A DNA stretch of 64,000 nucleotides from Meconema thalassinum. Lineage: Eukaryota > Arthropoda > Insecta > Orthoptera > Tettigoniidae. The notes under the pieces were generated by a model. It had not been told where the DNA came from. It did not search any database and saw only the letters and a program-made list of their open reading frames with translations. Below, one piece after another: positions 11,291-22,600 of the stretch. The stretch is taken from the NCBI GenBank assembly GCA_946902985.2, contig OX336396.1, forward strand, positions 233,630,797 through 233,694,796. The letters run 5' to 3'. Made by a program: the position numbers and the translations under genes. Each line of letters starts with the position of its first letter. Positions within the stretch are counted from its first letter, which is position 1.

Positions 11291-11452
11291 TAGTTGTTTA
11301 TCTACAACTAGCGCTGTAGGTGACGGGTGGCTGAAACTCCTCACAGCTACCAACCGTAGGTATTCGAATTTGCCCAAGCTACTAATTTGTCTATATCAGA
11401 CAAAACTCCAGGATAGCGGCCCTGTAACCTTAGTTTCTAATCACCCCTCGTA

Positions 11453-11569
11453 CTTGTAGGATCCGAATGGATGCTTTTAATCTTTAATTCCTCTGAGTGA
11501 TCTCTCATAGCACGCAGACTCTGGCCTAGCCGACGCTGTTGGAAACATCTTCTCACCACCGACATCATC
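11453..11569. other. short unannotated stretch
   Basis: Host sequence right of the mariner, nothing recognised. Confidence 0.3.
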
Positions 11570-12260
11570 TACCTGACTGGCTGCGTGGCTCAGCCTTGGG
11601 TGAGTGGTTATCGTGTCGGATTATTAACCCCAAGCTTGCAGGTTTGCTCCTGGCCGTGGTAAGTGATTTTTGAATGGCGGCAAAAATTACGACACGCATG
11701 TCATACGATGTTGGCATGTCAAAGAGGCTTGCCACGGTGAGTGAGAGGTTAACGTGTCGGACTACCAACCCCAAGTTTGCAGGTTCGCCCCTGGCCGTGG
11801 TAAGTGATTTTTGAAAGGCGACAAAAATCACGACATGGATGTCATACGTTGTTGGCATGTTAAAGAACCCATTTGAATTCAGTAGGCCGTGTTCAATGGA
11901 AAAATTAATCTCGGGAGTTTCCGCCAACACAAAGTTCCTCCATTCTCTACTGGAAAGCGCTGTAGTGTCAAGGTGCTTAGATATCTAACCTCCTTGACGT
12001 TCATAGCGTTCAAAGGAACGACGAAATTCTACATGCAAGCTGCCCTCTGGGTGTCAATTAACGAAGGTTGCACCCGGCACCCGAGGACATACGATATTAT
12101 TATTAGTATTATGTCAAAGAGAACCCATTTGAATTCAGTAGGCCGTGTTCATAATGGCAAAATTTATCTCGGGATTTTCCGCCAACACAAAGTTCCTCAT
12201 TTCTCAACTAGAAAGCGCTAGTGTCAAGGAGCTTAGATATCTAACCTTCTTGGCTGTCAC
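11570..12260 (+). mobile_element. chimeric SINE cluster (head-head-tail-tail)
   Basis: Two tRNA-like heads follow each other (near 11587-11730 and 11735-11875). Each has TGAGTGGTTA or TGAGAGGTTA, then CCCCAAG-TTGCAGGTT, and both continue into GTAAGTGATTTTTGAA and CATGTCATACG. After the second head comes the tail CCCATTTGAATTCAGTAGGCCG (11869-11890) running to 11995. Then about 110 bp of other sequence with an ATT tract is followed by a second copy of the same tail (12122-12250). The layout suggests one SINE copy inserted within another, or unequal recombination. Confidence 0.75.
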
Positions 12261-12319
12261 GGTGCAGGTCCGTGTTCGATTCTCAACTGTACCAATAAAT
12301 TTCATTCTGGTCTGAGGCT

Positions 12320-12585
12320 TAGCCTTATTAAGCAGAACTGAGAAGAGGTGGGTTTGAATCCCACCTCAGCCATTCCGGAAGTGTGTATCAGTAAATGCCA
12401 TAATGGTACATAAATTAAAGCCACGGCTGTCTGCTACCAATATCCTAAGCTCAATTAGAAACACACCCTCTAGTAATGTCATCACAATTACAAAAGTTAT
12501 CAGAGAAATTTGACACAAACAAAAGTACACAGGACTGCTTGAGGACGATGTCGCAAAGCCCCTAGATGAATCAACAACAACACCA
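12320..12585 (+). mobile_element. tRNA-derived SINE, same family as 4071-4313
   Basis: B-box GGTTTGAATCC near 12352, the GCCATTCCGGAAG middle, and the 3' domain ATGTCGCAAAGCCCCTAGA at 12548-12566 ending in a CAACAACAAC tail. It matches the minus-strand copy at 4071-4313 along its length. Confidence 0.75.
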
Positions 12586-12685
12586 ACCTAGGACTGAATA
12601 TAGAAATACTGGGCAGGCTAATTCGAACATGGACCGTAGTATTCCTCTTAGTTCTAGGCAGACGAATACTCTTTTTATACGAGTA

Positions 12686-13000
12686 CTAGCGGATCCGTGC
12701 GAGAACTCTCGCATAATAGATTGTGTGCGACCCCATGTGTGCAGACTACCCGCCCGGCCCTAGTGCTATGCGGGCTTTACGCGACACAGTTCTGCAAGGT
12801 ACTATCGTCTTGTTTATTTGTTTGAAAAGCACTTTATAAACAAATAAATATATTTCCGTTGACTTGTCAAGAAATGCAAGATTTTTCCTGTACTATTGAG
12901 ACGATTTGGAAGAATTTGGTACAAACCACACCTTCTAACTCCCTGTGGTTTAGGAGCTTGAGATTTGAGATACATACACCTTAGCATATTATATAATAAG

Positions 13001-13001
<1 letters not shown>
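12686..13001 (-). mobile_element. Helitron fragment, 3' end at left
   Basis: Read on the minus strand, the 3' end is a perfect 7-bp-stem hairpin (TGCGAGA, two-base loop, TCTCGCA, at 12698-12713), then CGGATCCG, then the terminal CTAG (12686-12689) followed by T. This is the canonical Helitron 3' terminus and matches the copy ending at 51807. A plausible 5' TC start, TCTTATTATATAATATGC, lies at 13001, next to an ATT microsatellite. Non-coding. Confidence 0.7.

Positions 13002-13050
<49 letters not shown>
13001..13050. repeat. (ATT)n microsatellite
   Basis: About 16 consecutive ATT triplets. Confidence 0.95.
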
Positions 13051-13053
<3 letters not shown>

Positions 13054-13810
13054 TATTATAAGTGTCTGTCTGTATGTCTGCCTGGTAGGTAGACAGCCTC
13101 CGGCCTGATTGTATCCTTAAAAGGCACCGTTGGAGATTATGTGGATGAAACAAAAAAAAAAAGACAGGGCTATATTAAGGCTTACTGGTCAAGGTGAGGT
13201 AGTTTATCATTGCATTCCCTATGGAGCCAGTGTATCAATACTGATCCTATGAGTAGGACCATTCACAACATCCAAAGAAACTAGATGTGTCCTAAATGTT
13301 ACTACTCAGTAGCTTCCATATAAACACAGCCATAAATAAGACTGAGACATCGGTGAAAAGCTCCAACCTGTACCAACATACAAATTAGAGAATAGTGAAT
13401 TCATGAAGAGATGGATAATAGAAACACTAGTCTCAAACAAAATGAAGTATTGCAAGAAACCCAGAAAGGCCGACAAGTGTTAAACGCAGTGTTAAGTGAC
13501 TAAAGCAATTAGGTTAAACGTTATACACATGCAGTGGGGGTGAAATTCACTGCACGTAATTTCATTTCCTGACCAAATTCATCCCCACAGTGGCTCACAG
13601 CTTGTGGGCCGTGGGTTGGCGACCACGGCGCTGCAGCTGTGTTCAGTAATATTATTATAATTTGTGTGCTTTGGGGATGGTTTACACATTATTTTCCATA
13701 ATCCACACTGATAACGTCTAGAATGGTACCTTTTTCAAGTCCCGTGCCACCTACCCCAATCTTAGACCAATATACTGTATAACATTATAACAATCACAAC
13801 ATAAGCATAG
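13051..13810. other. unannotated sequence left of the LTR array
   Basis: No ORF or RNA gene supported. Contains short degenerate stretches (for example 13560-13640, GC-rich) that may be old repeats, but none I can name. Confidence 0.4.
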
Positions 13811-13827
13811 GTTATAAGACAAACAAT
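13811..13827 (+). repeat. 17-bp SINE target duplication, left half
   Basis: GTTATAAGACAAACAAT is repeated at 36059-36075. Between them lie four SINE bases (13828-13831), the whole LTR array and the rest of the SINE, so the duplication belongs to the SINE, which was later split. Confidence 0.85.
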
Positions 13828-14489
13828 GAATTGAACCCTTTATCCTCTGTTGGATAAATGATTCTATGTTTTATTTCTTCAATTAATAAATATTTCCACC
13901 AGCATCATGAAAGTAGCCAGACGGAGATGAGGAAATTTCAAGCATTGGTTGGAGACAGCGGGGACATACCTGAAGCAGATTGACAAAAGGCTAAATACTT
14001 TAGCTGTGAAAGGAAATAGCCTAGCGATGTGTCAGAAGGACAGGTGTTGGCCGCCTCAAAAATAGAAGCGACGCGCAGAGAGACATGCTGCTGGTATGTT
14101 CATTGTGATATTCGCGCCTAGAAGTAATATGATGCAGTAACGTGAGTGGCTGATGAAGAAAATAGACACTCCTACGACGCCAAGATCTGCTAAAAACCGC
14201 CAAATTACAGAAAGTGTGGGAACCAATGAGAGAAGAATGCCTATTTAGCGCGGTAGGTCTAGCGTGGGCACGCTCGGCTAGCATTCACGCGGGAGATCGC
14301 CTAGACAAAATCTCTACGATCGATTCTAGGATTAATGGGCATATTCTTGACCTGCGCTATTTTACGAGTTCAGTGATATTTATTTCATTCCTGTACCATC
14401 ATTATTTCGAGAAATTTTTATCTAAATTCCCCCTCCATCTAGACCTAGGGCCAGTTCATTTATAAGTGGTGTGAAGAGCCAAGACTATA

Positions 14490-14640
14490 CTTTGGTGCGT
14501 CTACGGACGTAAGATTATTATTATTGTGTGTGTCGAGGACACGGCTTATTACTTTGGTTCGTCTGAGGACGGAGGCTGTTATTTTGTGTGTCAGTGGACA
14601 CAGGCGTTTATACTTTGCGTGTCATGAAGGACACAGAAAT
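14490..14640 (+). repeat. array of five short stem-loops in LTR 1
   Basis: Five successive units of about 30-35 bp, each with a small hairpin closed by GTC/GAC: CGTCtacgGACG, GTGTCgaGGACAC, CGTCtgagGACG, GTGTCagtgGACAC, GTGTCatgaagGACAC, separated by AT-rich linkers with ACTTTG or ATTATT. Located in the presumed U3. Confidence 0.8.
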
Positions 14641-15627
14641 TATTATTAAAAGTGTTAAATTCAGTGTTAGATAGTCACAGTACTATATTTGTAGGGGCAG
14701 TATCTTCGATAATTCGCCAATAGACTGCTTTGGGGAAAGAAGTACCCGAACGGCGAATTTAGTAGTCAGACATCAAGTGTATAATAATTTAATTTTTGAA
14801 TCAGCACGAGAGATGACATCATTGACCATGGAGGAAACCTGGAAATATCAAGACTCCGTCAAGATGGTTGAGATGAGATAAGAAGGATCCAGTTGGGAGA
14901 TGGCGGCGGATGTTCTTTGACGGATGGCTGGCTGAGGATGAGTACAGAATAATATTTATTATTATCTGATAAATTAACTTATGGTGTATGGGACATATTT
15001 TGTTTTGTAAATAATTTGCTTGTGTGATTAACGTAGTCTATTTAGTTTTAGTCTGGCACACCTTTTGCATGGAAACAGCTCGCATGTATTATTAGTAGAA
15101 GGTTCTTTTCTTGTTTGTTGTTTTAACTAACGTAGCTATGTGAACGGCCGTGTTTGCATACGCTACGCAATGCGGTTAAAAACGTCTCTCGGAGATATGT
15201 TGTGTTTCAGAAGTAGGACTGAAGTAATATAATTATACAGTAGATTGGAGGGTAATTAATTTCTTTGTTTTATTATTGATCAGATTCAATGAGATTATTG
15301 CCTTTGGAGCAATGTGATTTGTGACGAAGAGCAGTCAGCTCTATCGTAGGTTTTAAATATTTTTTTTAATTGTCGGCGAGCATCCATTCTGCCGATCTGT
15401 GTGAATAAGTATTGTCATTCCCAAACAATGTGTGTGTGTGAGTGTGTGTTTTTGTGTCATTACAAGCGGGATTTTCAGCTTAGACTGATTTCTGGCAGCT
15501 TGATGACAAATCTAGATTGTGACCTCGCGAGGGCAATTCTGGATATTTTGATTAATGTCTGACCATATTTTGAAGTGGTTGAGTTTGTTGCTGTTGATTC
15601 CTTGAGATAACGGCACAGCTGGTCAGG

Positions 15628-15635
15628 TATTTATA
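15628..15635 (+). promoter_or_regulatory. TATA-like box of LTR 1
   Basis: TATTTATA inside a block (CTGGTCAG...CACTGGAGT) that is conserved in all three plus-strand LTRs and in the much more diverged minus-strand LTR. About 30 bp downstream is GGGACAATGG, a plausible start region. If right, R-U5 spans over 900 bp. Confidence 0.45.
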
Positions 15636-16585
15636 CACACTGGAGTGGGACAATGGCAGGTGAGTGAGGAAGAGGGGAGATGTTGCACAAGACGAACTGA
15701 AGGGTGCCAGCCAGGTCATTAGTGGAGAGTGCCTGTGTGGCTCAGTAGTAACTTTAAATACAGAATTAAGAACTGATCAATGGTAAAAATTGTTTAAAAT
15801 AATGGGAGTTGCCTACGAATCACGATAATCTCCGAAGCGTTAGCTTAACATGCAGTTTTGTTCATATAAAGTAATGTCAGCCAGTCAGGCTTTTGTTGTT
15901 GTTGGTTTATTCCATGTTTTTATTTTATTCAGTGACCCGCGGGTCACATGCTTGCTGTATTTCCTTGTTTGTGTTGAGCAATTTGGCCCGTGTTGGCAGC
16001 TCAAAGTCAAGTGCGTCTTCGCGCTAATGAGGGTCCCGAGAGAGATTCCTGTAAATAGTAGATTTGTAGTGCGTGTGTCAGCATTACTTTTTAAGGGTTT
16101 TATTAATGTCATGTTCCATATCCATAAACGTTGATTTACGAGATGATTGTTCGCAAGCATCGTGGCTGTTAACCCGTTGTAAACGAACAGTCATCCAAAG
16201 TACTCATTCCTCGTAGTTAGTCAATACGCGCACATAAAACCCAAATTGCAAGGTAGTGGAACCAGGATCCACATTTTAAATAAAAGGGGAAATCCGTCTG
16301 ACTCCTCAAATTTATAGATATTCCTATCATGGGAAATTCAGGGAGGATTTGTTTATATATTTTATTGTTGTTTATTTCTTTTTATGCACTATTAGTCATT
16401 AAATCTTGTTATTATTTTACATCTTGTCACCTTTATTTCGATTTATAGTTTATATCCTATGACCCTTACCTCAGTAGAGCACGTTGTTTGGCGAACGTAA
16501 ACATCACATAGGAACTGAGCGCGACCCCTTGATTAAGATTTCTTACATTAAACACTGCTTTTCTGAAGGGTTCATAGGAGTAAAC

Positions 16586-16605
16586 TGGCGCGGCCAAGCG
16601 TGGGG
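16586..16605 (+). promoter_or_regulatory. primer-binding site, copy 1
   Basis: TGGCGCGGCCAAGCGTGGGG begins 11 bp after the LTR. It begins with the TGG complementary to a tRNA CCA end and resembles the tRNA-Lys site TGGCGCCCAACGTGGGGC with small insertions. Identical in copy 2 and in the minus-strand copy. Confidence 0.65.
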
Positions 16606-17281
16606 CGGTTCACTGTGGTGTAACGGCAAAGATTTTGCACATGTCAGTGTAAGCGTAGTTGGATTTTCAAACTGACGCAACAATGAAGGTGTAATTTTAT
16701 TGCTGGTTCGCTGCTTGAACACATTTAAGTGACGTATTTGAGTAAAACTGACATGCCGCAAGTGCAGGCAGATATGGCAGTATTTTAATCACCGGGAAGT
16801 GATATTTTATTAAAAGTAAGTGAGGCGAAGAGGATACCGCCAAATGTGTGAAATATAAAGTAAAATCAGGAGTTTGCAAAGTAAAATACGGTTCACGTTT
16901 TTGTATATTGAATTAAAGTAAAAGGTAATATATATGTGATACCGGGCGCCCAATGATTAAAGTTAAAATTAGATTTGTTTAGAAAGTCAAAATCGTGAAA
17001 ATGTTAGGAGGCTGTAGCCTTAAATGACAATTAATACTTTGTTAATTAGTCAGTGTTAATATCAGATCAGGATAACAATTTAATGACTGAATATGTGTTT
17101 GGGTTTAAATTAAATTGAGTAAAATTAGAACTACTCAGAGATGCAATCGACTAGTGGGATTAAATGTAGAAATAAATGAACTGAGTAGGGTAAAGAAATT
17201 AAATGTGTATTGGATTTTATGTGTGTGTCAAAGGGCATTGCTTTTTGCCATTTCCCTAATGTCTCATATAAAGTGTGTAAT

Positions 17282-19621
17282 ATGGCAACGGTTGAACAGA
17301 TTCAAGAAATCATTGAGAGTGCAGCTAGGAGAACACAGGCATTGTTGGACACTAAATTAGCGGAACAGAGTCAAGCATTAAACGCTAAATTATCAGAACA
17401 GAGTCAATCATTGAACACAAAATTATCTGAACAAATAAACGCTAAACTATCAGAACAGAGTCAATCATTAAACACTAGTATATCAGAACAAAGTGAAGCA
17501 TTAAACGCGAAATTGTCTGAGCAAATAAACAATACTATGGTAGAACAAGGTGAAGCATTGAACGCGAAATTATCTGAACAAATAAACAATAGTTTGTTAG
17601 AACAAAATGAGTCGATAAACAAATTATCAGAACAAAGTGAATCATTGCGGACACAATTAAATAACAGTAGAATTTAACAGAATTAATATCAGGCGGAACA
17701 AGCTAGGTTGTTAAAAAGTGAAATTAATGACACTATCAATTCACAGTTAGAGACGCTAACCGCAGAGATGAAAGATCACACCAATCAACAGATGGTATTA
17801 CTGGCCCTAGATGTGAGTAAAAATAATGAAAAGCAATTAGACCAGATTAAGAAAATGGAAAATATTTTTGATCAAAAACTTAGCATTCTGGATGAAACGG
17901 TGTTAGCTAAATTAGAGCAAATTGAAATAGCGTGCACTATGAATACAAGCGAGGTCAAGATAGCTCAGGAGAAGTTAGAAGGACGATTTAAGGAGATGGA
18001 AAAGAGCTGCAAAGTCATTCAACAACAATTATCAGCAGTAGATGAGAATATATCCGGCATAATTAAAGATATGGACCGTCTCGAAATAAAATCAGCGGAA
18101 CAATGGATAAGCCTAGAAGCGGATCAGGAGCAGTTAAAGAGTACCTTAAACGACACTAAAAGCCAGATTGAAGAGAAAGTAAGCACGATTAAAGAGCAGA
18201 TAAGAAAAGTTTGAAAAAAAATGAATATCGATTCTAAAGAGGAAAGATCCACCATTCTTAAAACAGTAGGCGAAAATCACACTCGTATTCAAGCGTTAGA
18301 ACAAGAAATGAAGAGCAAGCTTAAAGAACAGACGGACAGGATCATTAAAGCCGAACTCAGGTCACTAGAGCAATCGTCGATATTTAGAACAGGAACATTG
18401 AAAGACAAGCAGGATGACTCAAATAGCCCGGAGGGTACTAGCACAGCAGGAAGTCAGACTCAGGCGGAGAGCCCATTAACAACAAACACGGAAGGGTTTC
18501 GCAAGAATATCGATAGGAGCTCAACACCACAAGACGGTCATCAGCCTACACAACTTATCCAAGTAATTCGCTCAAGTGATTATAAACCACAGAAATACAC
18601 GGAGAATTCAGGGGTAACACCTAAAGCTTTTATTAAAGAAATTGAAGACCATTTCAATGACACTGGGGTACCTGAAGCACGTAGATTGAGGATGATGGAG
18701 AGATTTTTATCAGGAAATGTCCTTACATGGTTTTTAAGCTTCAAATACACATTTGGAACCATGTCAGATTTTAAATTGGCGTTTCTGCGCAAATATTGGT
18801 CGCCCGCAACACAACAGAGTCTAAGGATGGAGCTTTACTCTAGAAAGTACCAAACCACCCAGCAAACAAAATACTCAGATTTCTTTAACATGCAAATGTT
18901 AAAATTTCGCGACCTTGATTACCCTTTAAATGAAGCGGATCTGGTGATGACAATAGAGAGGCAATTGCCAGTCAACGTACAACAAGTACTAGTCGCAGCG
19001 AACGTTAGTACGGCCATACATGCAGAGCAGATATTACGTCAGATAGATGAGACTACGTCTCATAATCATTATAGAGGAGGAAGACAGCTGGAGTTAGTCA
19101 ATGCGACAGAGGTCATAAAACCTAAGCAGGCAAACACTAAAACGCAGGGCACTAATACAAGCACTTCCACACCTAGGCGAAACCAGGAAGAAGGAGAAAA
19201 CAGACCATACCAGCGTAACGAAAATAACTACAATAATAGATCATATTAAGGCAACAATAGGTACCAACAGAGAGGATATCAACATTGGCGTGAAAATCGG
19301 AGAAATGACAGGCCTTATGGAAGATACGGTGATTACAATGCTAATCAAAGATGGAAAGGAAGAAGAGACCAAAATCAAGGAGAGCCACGAAATTATCGAA
19401 ATGACTGGCATGATAGGCACGCTCAATCACAAAATTACCTAGAGGAATTACACGCTAGTCAAGGTGGAGAGCTAGGAAGATGGGAAAAACCTATTGGGAA
19501 CATGAAGAATCCTGATACACATACTGAGGAAGCTGGAAGTCTACTGAGACAAGAGGAATATCAAGGACATCGGCGACAAACGGATGATGGGAGTCGCACT
19601 GGAGCTAAAAAAAAATGTTAA
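17282..19621 (+). pseudogene. gag: gag, copy 1 (disrupted)
   Basis: Structural polyprotein of the element, expected to assemble the cytoplasmic particle. The start MATVEQIQEII at 17282 is preferred. A conserved in-frame ATG at 17210 would add 24 residues. Domains in order: an 11-residue repeat coiled coil (consensus around LSEQSQSLNTK) over about residues 20-130, a further helical region with heptad-like spacing to about residue 390, and a retrotransposon capsid domain at about residues 437-590 (FIKEIEDHF, LSGNVLTWF, FKLAFLRKYW). Last comes an Arg/Gly/Asn/Tyr-rich tail (RYQQRGYQ, RPYGRYGDYN). No CCHC zinc knuckle is visible. Nonsense codons occur near 17675 and 17687 (each GAA to TAA relative to the minus copy), 18212 (TGG to TGA) and 19247 (CAA to TAA). 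The frame otherwise stays open to 19621. Confidence 0.88.
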
Positions 19622-22600
19622 ATTTGGATAAAGAAGACAGCCTACAAACGCAACAGTCGGAAGTTGAAGAGGGATGGATAGTAGCGAACATACAAGAATG
19701 GATTGCTTTGCCAGAAGACTGCCTGGAGGAGACGGTGAAACCACGGAACGATGAAATTAGGCAGTTACCCATTATTTACGCAAGGATTGGTGGAATTAAT
19801 ATAAGATGTTTATTGGATACGGGGTCACAGATCAGTCTGGTATCGGAGGCCTTGGTTCGAGAGTTGGGACGGAGTCAAAATATTCCTGTAATTCCCGTAC
19901 CACAGCTCAATGTGCGGGGTGTTATTCCTGAACGCACCGTCACTTGTAAACGTCAGGCATACTTAGAGCTGAACATATTGGAACACACTTTTGGGCAAAC
20001 ATTCATTATCATGGCAAAGATGAATTTCAATATAATTCTTGGTGCAAATTTTATTTGTGACTATCAAGCAGTGATAGATTTGCACAAGAATACCGTCAGT
20101 TTTAGAGAGTATGATCAGCTAAAGAACGTGGGATTGCATATGGATGAAATCACCACCGGAAGATATGTAAATTCGTGGGCATTGGAAGCAATATCGGAAG
20201 AGACGGAAGAGGAGTTACGAAAGGCAGAAGATAACATCATAGAAGGGGCTGTTGTGGAACTAGATGAGGAGAGTGAACCCCAGGAGATATGGTCTTTATT
20301 AACGGAAGGAGATAACAGTGAGGCACAATTTGAAGAGTTACTACAGGAGCGGCTCAATGACATTCAACTTGGGGGTGAACACAGAAAGCAATTGGAAGAG
20401 ATTATAAGGAAGCACAAAACAGTATTTGATACAGTACCTGGGAAAATACTAAATTTCAAATATTCTATGCAAGTCGAGGACTGGTCACCTTTCAAAAGTA
20501 GGTTGTATCCAATTCCTGAAAAGTATCGTTGTCAAGTCAAGGTCATTATAGATGAGATGTTACAAGCTGGAGTGATAAGGAAGACACCTACACCTTATCT
20601 AAATGCGATTTTGGCAGTCACAAAACCAAATGGATCTATTAGACTTTGTTTAGATGCCAGAAATCTCAACACGAGACTTATTTTTCCTCAGTATGACAGA
20701 GCGCCAATTATCAGAGACGTACTAAAAGGCTTTAAAAACAAAAGCATTTATTCATCAGTCGATCTGACGAGCTCGTTCCACCATATTGAATTGGATGAGA
20801 AGTCACAGCTTCTAACTGGCTTCTTATTCGATAACCAAACGTTTTGCTTCGTTCGAATGCCCTTTGGAGTCAAAACAGCGGGCTGTGCTTTAATCCGAGC
20901 CCTGGACCGGAATCTAACCGAGGAAGTTAAGGAGATGACGGTACGCTACATTGATGACATTTTGCTGGCATCCGACAACATTGAAACTCACATGGAAAAT
21001 TTAGATAAAGTATTAGGCAACCTGAATGCATCGAATTTCAAAGTAAATCTGAAGAAATCGCATTTCTTCAAGAGCGAGATCTTATATTTGGGTCACATCA
21101 TTGACAAGGAGGGAGTGAAGCCAAATCCCGCTAAGATCGAAGCGATAAAGAATTTCCCTACACCAACGAGAGTCAAGCACATTCGGGCTTTCTTAGGCGT
21201 AACGGGATTCTTTAAGGAAAACTGTCCAGGTTATACGGAGACTGTAGCTCCTATGCAGGAAATGTTAAAGAAAAATAATAAATGGTTATGGAATGAGGAG
21301 TGTGAGAAGGCATTCCAAGCAACAAAACAGCTACTGGAAAACTGGATTAAATTAGGATATCCAGATTTCAAGCACAAATTTATAATCCAAGCGGATGCTT
21401 CACTGGTGGGTATAGGTGCTATACTCTACCAAGAGGATCCAGCTAACCTGCAGCATAAAACATATTTGGCATTTGTCAGCCGAAAATTGCGTAAGCACGA
21501 GCGCAATTATACGGTAACGGAACTAGAGCTGTTGGCCATACTTCATGCGCTACAACAATGGAAACGAATAATTTATGGCTACCCTATTGTTGTCAGGACT
21601 GATCATAAAGCACTAACATTCTTGTTTAAGACGTCGATGGCAAGCGAACGTGTGACACGTTGGTCTATATATATTCAGCAGTTTAGCATTGAGATTGAAC
21701 ATTGTCCAGGGAAGATGAACGTGATTCCGGATGCACTCAGCAGGAACCCTGAACCTGATAATGAAGAAACAGCGATGGTACAACACTTGGAGTTAACACC
21801 GAAGGACCGGGAATTCTTGGAGGTGTTACGTGAGATACAGCGAGAACAAGAAGCGGAACCATGGATGATGCTATTGATTCAATACTTCAGAAAGCAACTA
21901 CCTACAGGAACACCTGCATTTCGAGAAGCGAAAGCCAAAGAAGGAAGATATGTTTATGTCAACAATTTGCTGCACAAATGGGTAGATAATGACCACACCA
22001 AGTTACGCATATTAGTACCTGCTTCTTTACAACGAGGATTGACATGGCATACGCACGAAAGTTACGGTCATGTGGGCGTAGATAAGTGCGAAGCGACTAT
22101 AGGAGAGACATTTACATGGCCACGTATGAGAACAACTATTTGTGACGTCATTACAACTTGTGATCCGTGTCAGAGGACAAAGCCCAATAATTATTTAATG
22201 AGGCAGTATCCTAGACCTTTGCTACCTCAAAAACCATGCGAGCTACTGGCACTCGACTGTTTCGGTCCAATCCCGAAGGGAAGGCGAGGTTGCCGACACT
22301 TACTAGTATGCATTGATGTGTTTTCTAAGTTTGTCGTATCATGCCCCATTCAGAAAACTACTTCAAAACAGATACTCAGTCGCATTCGAAATAGAGTTAT
22401 TCCAATCCTTGGAAAACCAGAATTTATATTATCAGATCATGGCAGTTACTTCACAAGCGCCGAATTCAAGAAAGGTATGGAGGACATGGGTATAAAACAC
22501 ATTTTAAGCAGTATCCGACATGCTCAAGCAAATCCAAGTGAGAGAGCAATTAAGTGTGTAACATCATATTTGAGAATCTTCATTCCAAATGAACATCACA

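Larger units (their letters stand above)
10274..11450 (-). mobile_element. internally deleted mariner transposon
   Basis: Terminal inverted repeats of about 27 bp lie at both ends (left CCAGGGGTACTCAGAAAC..., right, reversed, CGAGGGGTGATTAGAAAC..., both continuing TAAGGTTAC). They are flanked by TA dinucleotides at 10272-10273 and 11451-11452, the mariner target duplication. After removing the SINE (10641-11145) and its duplicated 9 bp, about 663 bp remain, roughly half of the usual ~1.3-kb mariner, so most of the transposase is deleted. Confidence 0.9.
13832..16574 (+). repeat. LTR 1 (5' LTR of tandem array), 2743 bp
   Basis: Begins TGAACCCTT and ends AAGGGTTCA, a 9-bp perfect terminal inverted repeat starting TG and ending CA. 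Compared with LTR 2 and LTR 3 it retains 8 bp (GAGGACAC near 14536) and differs from LTR 3 at 14 or more further positions by eye. Contains a stem-loop array (14490-14640) and a TATA-like box (15628-15635). At 2.7 kb it is long for a Ty3/gypsy LTR. Small ORFs inside are not preserved in the diverged LTR at 54261-56955. Confidence 0.95.

Noticed and set aside
15655..15667. splice donor (CAGGTGAGT) shortly after the TATA-like box
   Set aside because: Strong match in LTR 1-3 but not kept in copy 3, and splicing there would remove the primer site. No acceptor was evident.
15850..16134. 94-codon ORF conserved in all three plus-strand LTRs (also 14021-14284 and others)
   Set aside because: Conservation only reflects near-identity of the LTRs. 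The diverged LTR of copy 3 does not keep the frames.
17334..17660. CRISPR-like array (regular repeats)
   Set aside because: The repeats are in-frame hendecad codons of gag, with no spacer structure, in a eukaryotic element.
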